Shown: piece after piece, positions 58,074 through 64,000 of the stretch
Layout of the letters: every line of letters begins with the position of its first letter
Numbering within the stretch: the stretch's first letter is position 1
Assembly (NCBI GenBank): GCA_024280995.1
Contig: JAMXLM010000015.1
Location: 62,001-126,000, forward strand
DNA: 64,000 nt
DNA from: Candidatus Dormiibacterota bacterium
Lineage (GTDB): Bacteria > Chloroflexota > Dormibacteria > Dormibacterales > Dormibacteraceae
Direction: 5' to 3'
The notes under the pieces: model-generated
What the model was told of the DNA's origin: nothing
Database searches by the model: none
Seen by the model: the letters and a program-made list of their open reading frames with translations, nothing else
Program-made: the position numbers and the translations under genes

Positions 58074-59577
58074 CCCGACGACCATGAGCCACTTTCCGTT
58101 CGCCGGCAACTTCGAGTACGACGCCGGCCCCACCACGGTTCCGGCCCCCGGCGAGTTCCCGGATCCTGCGCCGCTCGAGCTGAAGGCGGTGGTGTACTTC
58201 CCGGCCGACACCGCCGGCGCCACAGACCCGTCCCAGATCTCCGACCGCTGGGATGACTACCCGATGGTCGTCGTGGTCCACGGCAACAGCGGATCGCTGT
58301 TGAGCTACGAGGGCTACAACTACCTGCTCGAGCACCTCGCCCGCAACGGGATGATCGCGGCGTCGATTCACGTCTATCCGGGCGCTGCGGGCGTCTCCAG
58401 GGCAAGGGCGCTCTTCAAGCACATCGAGATCCTCAAGACCAAGTTCGGTGGCAGCATCGATCTCGACCGGCTCGGCATCATGGGTCACTCGCGTGGCGGT
58501 GAGGCGGTCGTGATCGCGTCGAAGTTGAACGTCGATGAGGGTCTCGGTTACGGGTTCCGGGCGATCGTGTCGCTGGCGCCGACCGACCAGTACGGTCCGT
58601 ACTCGCTGTCAGGTCCCTACGCCGTCCCCTACCTGGTGGTGTACGGCGGGCTTGATGGCGACGTCTCGGGGAGCTGGCCGAAGTCGACCGGCTTCAGCCT
58701 CTTCGACCGGGCCGACCCGGTCAAATCGATGATCTTCGCGGAGCGCGCCTGCCACGACCGCTTCAACACGCAGTGGGACTCGAACGACTTCTACTTCGGC
58801 CAGCTGACCGCCGCGGATCAAGCCCAGGTGGTGAGTGAGGACGCACATCAGAAGATCGTCAACGGCTACATGAACGCATTCTTCCGATGGCGCCTGTTCG
58901 ATGACGACGGCATGCGCAAATACTTCACCGGCGAGAGCATTCCCGACGCCGTCGAGGACGCAGACGGTGGCGCAGTCACCGTCGACGTGCAGTATCGGGA
59001 ACCCCACGGCTTGCTCGTGGACGGCTTTGCCAACGGCGACTGGCACACCAACGACCTCGGCGGCGCGGTGACTTCGAGCCTCGTGTCGAGTCCGGCGGAG
59101 GGAGACCTCAATGCGCTGGACAGCTTTTCCCCGCACGACCACACCGGCGGAGAGCTGGTGTGGAGTGCGGGCCAGCACACGTACACCACCGCGCTGCCAC
59201 CCATCGACGACGACGTCCACCGGTATCGGATGCTCTCGTTCCGAATGACCCAGCGTTACAACAGCTCTTCCAACCCCGCGGGCGCGGACCAGGACTTTCG
59301 GGTGACGCTCACGGACGAGGACGGAAGGTCGCACCACGTGGACGTGGCGCATTACGCCAGGCTCGACTACCCGTTCACCCGCGGCATCCCCAGCCTCATC
59401 AAGTCGTCTCTGAAGACGGTCCGGATTCCTCTTAGGGCGTTCAAGCACGACAACCATGGGCAGCACGACGTCGACCTGAAGGAGATCGTTTCGGTTGCAT
59501 TCGACTTCGGAGTCAAACCGACCGGCGATGTCGAGGTGACCGACATCGAATTCGTGCCCGACGCGAAGGAGGCGTGA
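58066..59577 (+). CDS. Alpha/beta hydrolase with C-terminal beta-sandwich domain
   Basis: 503 residues, ATG 58066 after AAGGAGAGG. Oxyanion region MVVVVHGNSGSLLSYEGY, nucleophile elbow GHSRGGEAVVIAS, and a plausible His in ERACHDRFNTQW. Residues from about 330 on form a beta-rich, carbohydrate-binding-like domain (FRVTLTDEDGRSHHVDVAHY, VEVTDIEFVPD). The catalytic part resembles chlorophyllase/polyester-hydrolase-like enzymes. There is no signal peptide, which is unusual for such an architecture. Substrate unknown. Confidence 0.8.
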   Translation: MPDPTTMSHFPFAGNFEYDAGPTTVPAPGEFPDPAPLELKAVVYFPADTAGATDPSQISDRWDDYPMVVVVHGNSGSLLSYEGYNYLLEHLARNGMIAASIHVYPGAAGVSRARALFKHIEILKTKFGGSIDLDRLGIMGHSRGGEAVVIASKLNVDEGLGYGFRAIVSLAPTDQYGPYSLSGPYAVPYLVVYGGLDGDVSGSWPKSTGFSLFDRADPVKSMIFAERACHDRFNTQWDSNDFYFGQLTAADQAQVVSEDAHQKIVNGYMNAFFRWRLFDDDGMRKYFTGESIPDAVEDADGGAVTVDVQYREPHGLLVDGFANGDWHTNDLGGAVTSSLVSSPAEGDLNALDSFSPHDHTGGELVWSAGQHTYTTALPPIDDDVHRYRMLSFRMTQRYNSSSNPAGADQDFRVTLTDEDGRSHHVDVAHYARLDYPFTRGIPSLIKSSLKTVRIPLRAFKHDNHGQHDVDLKEIVSVAFDFGVKPTGDVEVTDIEFVPDAKEA

Positions 59578-59578
59578 G

Positions 59579-59905
59579 ATGGCAGACCACCCGCCACGAC
59601 CGACGACGCTCGACTCCTATGACCTGGAGGAGGTCGACGTGCCCTTCGGTGAGCGCGACGCGCCGGTGCGCGCTACGCGCATCACGATCCACGGGACGAA
59701 CATCTTCATGCGCGCGCTCGAACCGATCGTGCGGGTGGGCGACGTTCAGGTCCTTTACCCGCGCATCCAACCGGACGAGAAGACGATCGTCGGCTACCTG
59801 ACCACCACGCCTCCCGAGGGTGCCCGCATCGAGCTGGCATATCGCGGCCAGGGCTCTGTGGCAGCCGCCGAGCCGTTCACCATCAAGAAGCTGCGGCGCA
59901 GCTGA
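59579..59905 (+). CDS. Hypothetical beta-rich protein
   Basis: 108 residues, ATG 59579, one base after the hydrolase stop. Beta-strand pattern with VRATRITIHGTNIFMRALEP and IVGYLTTTPPEGARIELAYR, reminiscent of an IPT/TIG-like immunoglobulin domain, which also appears at the end of the next gene. No firm family. Coupled to the hydrolase and kelch genes. Confidence 0.6.
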   Translation: MADHPPRPTTLDSYDLEEVDVPFGERDAPVRATRITIHGTNIFMRALEPIVRVGDVQVLYPRIQPDEKTIVGYLTTTPPEGARIELAYRGQGSVAAAEPFTIKKLRRS

Positions 59906-59921
59906 GCGAAGGAGGCCCATC

Positions 59922-61601
59922 ATGCCCGGAACCTGGCAGCCGCTCACCAATCAGCCCCCGTTTCAAGCGTGCACGATGCTGTTGCTGACTGACGGCTCAG
60001 TCTTCTGCAACGGCTATCAATCGGTCCAGTGCTGGAAGCTGGTCCCAGACCAGGACGGCAGCTACGTCAATGGAGCGTGGACGCGGCTCGCCGACATGTT
60101 GACCACGCGGCTGTACTACGCCTCAGCCGTGCTGGCCGACGGCCGGGTGTTCGTCGCCGGTGGCGAATACTCCACGTCGGGAGGCGACACAACCGACTGC
60201 GAGATCTATGACCCGGTCCTCAATCGGTGGACGTCGCTTGCCCCTCCGGCCGGGTGGACTGCAGTCGGCGATGCGCCGTGCTGCGTTCTTCCCGACGGCC
60301 GGCTGATCCTCGGCAGCATCTCGAGCACCGCGACGGCGATCTTCGACCCTGCGACCGACACCTTCAGCGCGGGTCCGAACAAAGCCGACACGAGCTCGGA
60401 GGAGACGTGGACCTTGCTGCCGGACGGGACGGTCCTTGCAGCCGAGTGCTCGAATCACCCGCAGGCGGAGAAGTACGTCTCGGCGACCAACACGTGGGTG
60501 AGCGCCGGCACCGTCCCTGCGGACCTGGTCCAGGGATACAGCATCGAGATCGGGCCGGCCTTGCTGCTGCCTGACGGGCGCGTCTTCTGTGCCGGCGCGA
60601 CGGGCGCCACCGATCTTTACACGCCTCCGAGCTCCCCGACGGCAACGGGGACCTGGACGTCGGGTCCGACGTTTCCGGTTGACGGCACCGGTCAGCCCCG
60701 AGAGGCGAAGGACACCCCTGGGGTGCTGCTCCCGAACGGCCGCGTCCTGGTCACGGTCGGCCCCGGCGTGGACGGCTTCAACAACGGCGCCACGTTCTAC
60801 GAGTACGACCCACTCGCGAATTCCCTGACCCAGGTCCCTACTCCGGCCAACGCCGGTGGGAATCCGTACAACATGCGAATGCTCCTGGTTCCCTCCGGAC
60901 AGGTGCTCGTTTCCGCGTCGAGCGGCGACGTGGAGGTCTACACCCCCGACGGCGATCCCGAGGAGGACTGGCGGCCCACGATCCTCAGCGTGCCGCACGT
61001 GATTCGCAACAAGCAGACCTACCAGTTGACCGGGACCCAGCTCAACGGTCTATCTCAAGCGTGCTCTTACGGCGATGACGCGACGATGGCGACCAACTTC
61101 CCAATCGTCAAGCTCCGCAGCAACGCCAACGGCAAGGAGTACTTCTGCCGGACCTTTGACCACTCGACGATGGCCGTGGCCACCGGAGGCACTGCCGTCA
61201 CCACGCACTTCAAGGTTCCGTTCAACGTCCCGAAAGGCCCGGCGGACCTGGTGGTGATCGCGAACGGGATCGCGTCGGAGCCGGTCGATGTAACGGTGGT
61301 CCCGTGGCGCCTCAACTTCCCGGTCAACGAAGGGTTGGTCAACAACATCATCGGCAGCCTCGCCGACGGGCCGCTCTGGGTGCTCGGCCCCAACGGTCCG
61401 ATCCCTGTCGACCCCGGTTGGGGAGAGCTGACGACGGAAGCGAAGGCGGCCTGGGCGCAGCTGATCGAGTCCGCCCGCAAGATCGAACGCCTGGGTGAGA
61501 CGGCGGCGCAACGCCAGGTCGCCGACAAGGCCGTCGAGCAGAAGCTCATCGCGAAGGAGCCCACCAGGGGCAAGGCCAAAGACAGTCTTCAACCCGCCTG
61601 A
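59922..61601 (+). CDS. Kelch-repeat (galactose oxidase-like) protein with C-terminal IPT/TIG-like domain
   Basis: 559 residues, ATG 59922 with GAAGGAGG. Repeating kelch blades are seen as SAVLADGRVFVAGGEYSTSG, CEIYDPVLNRWTSLAPP, CVLPDGRLILGS, VLLPNGRVLVTVGPGVDG. Around residue 350 an Ig-like domain starts (WRPTILSVPHVIRNKQTYQL) and the C-terminus is charged and helical. No obvious set of copper ligands of galactose oxidase was recognised and there is no signal peptide. It is probably a binding scaffold working with the hydrolase. Confidence 0.8.
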   Translation: MPGTWQPLTNQPPFQACTMLLLTDGSVFCNGYQSVQCWKLVPDQDGSYVNGAWTRLADMLTTRLYYASAVLADGRVFVAGGEYSTSGGDTTDCEIYDPVLNRWTSLAPPAGWTAVGDAPCCVLPDGRLILGSISSTATAIFDPATDTFSAGPNKADTSSEETWTLLPDGTVLAAECSNHPQAEKYVSATNTWVSAGTVPADLVQGYSIEIGPALLLPDGRVFCAGATGATDLYTPPSSPTATGTWTSGPTFPVDGTGQPREAKDTPGVLLPNGRVLVTVGPGVDGFNNGATFYEYDPLANSLTQVPTPANAGGNPYNMRMLLVPSGQVLVSASSGDVEVYTPDGDPEEDWRPTILSVPHVIRNKQTYQLTGTQLNGLSQACSYGDDATMATNFPIVKLRSNANGKEYFCRTFDHSTMAVATGGTAVTTHFKVPFNVPKGPADLVVIANGIASEPVDVTVVPWRLNFPVNEGLVNNIIGSLADGPLWVLGPNGPIPVDPGWGELTTEAKAAWAQLIESARKIERLGETAAQRQVADKAVEQKLIAKEPTRGKAKDSLQPA

Positions 61602-61623
61602 CAACCCAACCCGACGAGAGGGA

Positions 61624-61657
61624 GAGGGAGAGGTCCGGCCAACCGGGCCTCTCTCTC
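61624..61657 (+). terminator. Strong 15-bp hairpin terminator after the kelch gene
   Basis: 61624-61638 pairs with 61643-61657 around a CCAA loop, with two G-T wobbles. It lies 23 bases after the kelch stop. The following ATTTC is a poor T-tract, but the stem is the strongest in the window. Confidence 0.7.
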
Positions 61658-61705
61658 ATTTCATGCGGGTGGTCATACGATCAGAGCGGTTAACCTTCCG
61701 CCGCA

Positions 61706-62296
61706 ATGGGATCCGCGGCGCGGCGGAACGGAAAGAACGGAGCGGCGTTCGACCGGCGCGAAGTCGCGCGCCTGGTGGCGGCGGCACGTTCGGCCCGGGA
61801 CCGGCTCCTTGTCCAGGTGCTGTGCTGCGGCATCCGGGCGACTGAGTGCCTCAGGCTCCTGGCGAGCTCGGTCTATGCCGACCGCCGCGGTTGTTGGATC
61901 AAGGTCGGAGGTCGGCGGGGTCGCGAGGTGCCGATCCCCGATTCCCTCTATGAGCTGGTGAAGGCTTACCTCAAGGTCGAAGACATCCAGCCGCGCGAGC
62001 GCCTGTTCGCGGGGTCTCGTGCGCCTGGCAGGCCCCCTCACAGCCGTCCCGCGCTGACGCGATCCGGCGTCTCCCAGGCGCTGACCGCCCTGTCCGGCAC
62101 GAGCCATGTATCGCCTCGCGCCTGCTTCGACCTCTGGCTCGCGGCGATGGCCGCTGCCGACGTCGACCCGCGGTTGGCGGCGCGGGTATGCGGGCTGCAT
62201 GCTCTGACCGGAACCATCGCTCGGGCGTATGGGGAGTCCCACCAACCGCTTACGCGCGAGGAACACGACGCGGTGGTGCACGCCCTCCCCTTTTAG
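61706..62296 (+). CDS. Degenerate tyrosine recombinase-like protein
   Basis: 196 residues. FDRREVARLVAAARSARDRL then VQVLCCGIRATECLRLLAS matches the start of the tyrosine recombinase catalytic domain with the first Arg (GIRATE). The usual HxLRHTFAT box is reduced to SPRACFDLWLAAMAAADVD, so His is lost while Arg remains; GH is replaced by GLHA, and RAYGES holds a possible Tyr. The N-terminal SAM-like core-binding domain is missing. It is probably an inactive or repurposed integrase remnant. No attachment site was recognised. Confidence 0.6.
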   Translation: MGSAARRNGKNGAAFDRREVARLVAAARSARDRLLVQVLCCGIRATECLRLLASSVYADRRGCWIKVGGRRGREVPIPDSLYELVKAYLKVEDIQPRERLFAGSRAPGRPPHSRPALTRSGVSQALTALSGTSHVSPRACFDLWLAAMAAADVDPRLAARVCGLHALTGTIARAYGESHQPLTREEHDAVVHALPF

Positions 62297-62310
62297 GCCC
62301 CCCGGGTCGA

Positions 62311-62328
62311 TTCAGTACGTTTCAGTAC
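62311..62328 (+). repeat. Direct repeat TTCAGTAC x2, 10-bp period
   Basis: TTCAGTAC at 62311-62318 and 62321-62328, one helical turn apart and 10 to 27 bp upstream of the TATACT box, at or near the -35 position. A plausible activator site replacing a consensus -35. Confidence 0.5.
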
Positions 62329-62337
62329 TAAACGCGC

Positions 62338-62343
62338 TATACT
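62338..62343 (+). promoter_or_regulatory. -10 element TATACT for the secreted protein/sortase unit
   Basis: A near-consensus -10 hexamer with no good TTGACA 16-18 bp upstream. Expected transcript start is about 62350. Confidence 0.5.
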
Positions 62344-62381
62344 CAGAGTGCTCTGCATGCAAACGCTGTAGAAGTACCAGG

Positions 62382-62527
62382 CCTGCCGGTGAGGGGAGAG
62401 GGAGGGTGCCTTCGGCACCAGGTTCGTGAATCGGATGATGGGGAGGAGAGCCTCCCAGGGACCAGTCGGCGACCCAGCTGGGCGTCTGCTTCCGCCATAA
62501 GCGGTAGGAGGCCAGACCTCAGGCAGG
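62382..62527 (+). ncRNA. Candidate structured leader RNA (riboswitch-like)
   Basis: A closing stem CCTGCC (62382-62387) with GGCAGG (62522-62527) encloses four hairpins: GGTGCC-TTC-GGCACC (62405-62419), GGGAGG-AGAG-CCTCCC (62441-62456), CCCAG-CTGGG (62473-62482) and CCGC-CATAA-GCGG (62492-62504), the last flanked by GCTTCC/GGAGGC. This multibranch layout resembles a riboswitch aptamer, but I could not match it to a known class. Confidence 0.5.
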
Positions 62528-62623
62528 TAGTCGAAACCCCGCGAGCACAGCCGCTCGCATGGTCGGCGCGCCTATGACCTCGCGCGCCCTGAAGATGACA
62601 GGTCCTTTTGGAGGTGTTGTTAC

Positions 62624-63205
62624 ATGCGTTTCGTTCGTCAGGTTCCCGTTGCGATTGCCCTGGCCGCACTGGGCGTCGCCTCGTTCGCGGTCGTGTCGCT
62701 TGCCTCTAACGGCGGCGACTCTCATGAGAAGGTGACCCTGTGTCATGCGACCGGGTCGCAGTCGAATCCGTACGTGAGCGTCGACGTGAACATCTCGTCG
62801 GCGGGTGACGCCGTTGACGCAAAGGGTCACAACGCGCACGACGGTGACATCATCCCGCCGTACGGCTATTCGGGCCAGGACGGCTCGATGAGCTACCCGG
62901 GCAAGAACTGGACCGCCGAGGGCCAGGACATCTGGAACGACGGCTGCAAGGTCGTCGATGACGACAACCCCGGCACACCGTCCCCGTCCTCGAACCCGAC
63001 GCCGTCCCCGTCCTCGAACCCGACGCCGCCCCCGTCCTCGAACCCGACACCGTCCCCATCCTCGAACCCGACGCCGCCCACCAGCCCGAGCCCGACGCCA
63101 ACCTCAGAAGGCGGCGCTCCTGAGCCGCCCAAGTCGACTCCTTCGGCGCCGGTGGTCCCCTCGACCGCTCACGACCCGGTGCCGCCGACAACCGGAGTTG
63201 CGTGA
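62624..63205 (+). CDS. Secreted Pro/Ser/Thr-rich surface protein
   Basis: 193 residues, ATG 62624. Signal peptide FVRQVPVAIALAALGVASFA. A small domain follows with VTLCHATGSQSNPYVSVDVN and AKGHNAHDGDIIPPYGY, a Cys/His-containing module seen in several secreted actinobacterial proteins. Then comes an extended tail of NPTPSPSS repeats and a Pro-rich end, PVPPTTGVA. There is no LPXTG-type signal with membrane anchor, although a sortase gene follows in a GTGA overlap. Probably an extended cell-surface or released protein. Confidence 0.82.
   Translation: MRFVRQVPVAIALAALGVASFAVVSLASNGGDSHEKVTLCHATGSQSNPYVSVDVNISSAGDAVDAKGHNAHDGDIIPPYGYSGQDGSMSYPGKNWTAEGQDIWNDGCKVVDDDNPGTPSPSSNPTPSPSSNPTPPPSSNPTPSPSSNPTPPTSPSPTPTSEGGAPEPPKSTPSAPVVPSTAHDPVPPTTGVA
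62977..63072 (+). repeat. 24-bp tandem repeat, four copies
   Basis: Units begin at 62977, 63001, 63025 and 63049, each a variant of CCGTCCCCGTCCTCGAACCC plus four bases, encoding an 8-residue TPSPSSNP-like unit. Copy number may vary between strains. Confidence 0.85.
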
Positions 63206-63915
63206 ACCTGTTGACTGACTTTGCGGGGGTGCCCGCCGCGGGCCCCCCACCGCATCGCCGGAGACATCTCGCAGCGAAGCTGCTGGGTCTCGCGGCCATC
63301 GTTGCCGTGATCGGTGCCGGGGCCAGCATCCTTTTGCCTCAGCCGCCTGCGCCGAAGGTGACGATCGACAACAGGCGTGTGGCGCCTCCAGGCGATCCGG
63401 TCAGAGTCTCGATCCCGACGATCGGGATCGACTCGCAGTCCGTCGTGCCCGTGGGTCTCGACCGGCACGGCGCCATCGCCACGCCATGCGACCCGGAGAC
63501 GCCTGCCGTCCGCTGCAACGTCAACGCCACGGGCTGGTACACAAGTTCGCCCCGACCGGGCGCGCCCGGCGACGCGATCATCGACGGCCACGTCGATTGG
63601 TACGGGCCGCCGCCGACGTATCGGCCTGACGTGAACGCCATCTTCGCGCACCTCGATCGCGCCAGGGTGGGGGACCAGGTGACGGTGGTGGACAACCTCG
63701 GCCACTCCCGCGTGTTCGTGGTCGATTCGGTCGCGACCCTGCCCTACCCTCAGGTCCCCTCGGGAATGTTTGCGAAGACCGGGCGTCCTTCGCTGACTCT
63801 GATCACATGCAAGGGTGTTCGTTTCGGTCGCGACCGGCTTGACCGAGCGCCTGTACGTGCACGCCTCCCTCGCAAGCGCCGTCTGAGGCTCATGCCCGAC
63901 CGCCATGTCAAGTAG
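63202..63915 (+). CDS. Sortase family protein, class F-like
   Basis: 237 residues, GTG 63202. One N-terminal membrane helix (KLLGLAAIVAVIGAGASILL), then VRVSIPTIGIDSQSVVPVGL, catalytic His130 in IIDGHVDWYG, catalytic Cys203 in LTLITCKG and a candidate Arg in DRLDRAPVRARL. This is the His/Cys/Arg set of sortase transpeptidases, and the spacing and lack of an extra C-terminal helix fit class F of Actinobacteria. Coupled to the secreted protein upstream. Confidence 0.88.
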   Translation: MNLLTDFAGVPAAGPPPHRRRHLAAKLLGLAAIVAVIGAGASILLPQPPAPKVTIDNRRVAPPGDPVRVSIPTIGIDSQSVVPVGLDRHGAIATPCDPETPAVRCNVNATGWYTSSPRPGAPGDAIIDGHVDWYGPPPTYRPDVNAIFAHLDRARVGDQVTVVDNLGHSRVFVVDSVATLPYPQVPSGMFAKTGRPSLTLITCKGVRFGRDRLDRAPVRARLPRKRRLRLMPDRHVK

Positions 63916-63954
63916 CGACGACATTGCCGACGTTGATGAGACAAAGGATCCCGC

Positions 63955-64000
63955 GTGGAAGTTAGATCACCCGCTCGACTGACGGGTAAGGCGATTGCCT
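63955..64000 (+). CDS. Possible start of a gene cut by the window end
   Basis: GTG 63955, preceded by AAAGGA, opens a frame reading VEVRSPARLTGKAIA to the edge. Too short to identify. A 25-codon frame from ATG 63905 is an alternative but less convincing. Confidence 0.3.
   Translation, partial: MEVRSPARLTGKAIA

Larger units (their letters stand above)
62297..62623 (+). other. Promoter and long structured leader without a gene
   Basis: This stretch holds a direct repeat (62311-62328), a TATACT -10 box (62338-62343) and about 270 nt of leader rich in hairpins, ending in a GGAGG ribosome site (62610-62614) before the ATG at 62624. No credible coding frame was found in it. Confidence 0.7.

Noticed and set aside
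62977-63072. Possible CRISPR array
   Set aside because: The 24-bp units are directly adjacent without spacers and lie in frame within a secreted protein gene.
1-64000. tRNA, rRNA or a complete insertion sequence
   Set aside because: No cloverleaf, rRNA core or transposase with terminal repeats was recognised by reading; small tRNAs could still be missed without a covariance search.

Overview
The window is GC-rich bacterial chromosome with very dense coding, and many adjacent genes overlap by four bases (ATGA, GTGA, TTGA). GTG and TTG starts are common. The gene content suggests an aerobic soil-type member of the Actinomycetota or a related terrabacterial lineage such as Dormibacterota or Chloroflexota. 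The pointers are a 13E12/DUF222 HNH protein, F420-type luciferase-like oxidoreductases, Ku, a class F-like sortase and several promoters that appear to make leaderless mRNAs. The phylum is an inference. No rRNA, tRNA or CRISPR array was recognised.

Positions 1 to about 43,650 look like one catabolic supercluster built from at least a dozen transcription units. It holds eight full-length luciferase-like monooxygenases (LLMs) and two short LLM-like proteins. It also holds three SDRs, a CaiB-type CoA-transferase, a thiolase, a cobalamin-dependent acyl-CoA mutase large subunit, a MaoC hydratase and an HpcH aldolase. Further members are a proline racemase/ornithine cyclodeaminase pair, a complete 2-oxoacid dehydrogenase complex (E1a, E1b, E2, E3), an aminotransferase, an acyl-CoA carboxylase beta subunit flanked by a split AtuA, an acyl-CoA synthetase and a threonine dehydratase-like enzyme. 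Transport is covered by an amino-acid-type ABC importer and two MFS transporters. The plausible logic is import of a nitrogenous or branched carboxylic compound, transamination and oxidative decarboxylation to acyl-CoA, then CoA-ester chemistry, with LLMs doing oxidations. No acyl-CoA dehydrogenase is present.

A 14-bp palindromic site of the form CNAACGNNCGTTNG, with 0 to 2 mismatches, lies between the divergent or tandem units at 1968, 10416, 17819, 24684, 28998, 31842, 37216 and 40943. It is not seen after 41 kb. A TetR-family gene at 41042 sits beside the last site and is the natural candidate regulator.

The most striking single gene is at 17869-18399. It is a glutaredoxin-like protein whose reading frame contains one in-frame TGA exactly where the first redox cysteine of a CxxC motif would be, and a bacterial SECIS-like hairpin follows immediately. 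It is most simply read as a selenoprotein with a UxxC site, heading the operon for the 2-oxoacid dehydrogenase complex.

Positions 43,650 to 64,000 are ordinary accessory chromosome. They carry a cupin, GNATs, a three-gene DUF2089/SHOCT-like cassette with a leaderless promoter, DinB-like proteins, Ku, small membrane proteins, a metallophosphoesterase, a lipoprotein without a canonical start codon, an M20 amidohydrolase and a GT4 glycosyltransferase. A STAND/LuxR regulator is followed by a run containing a solo LuxR domain, a tiny membrane protein, an alpha/beta hydrolase and a kelch protein, closed by a strong hairpin. The window ends with a degenerate tyrosine recombinase, a 270-nt structured leader, a secreted Pro/Ser/Thr-rich protein and a sortase. 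The only gene-free stretch above 300 bases is 62297-62623, the promoter and leader described below.
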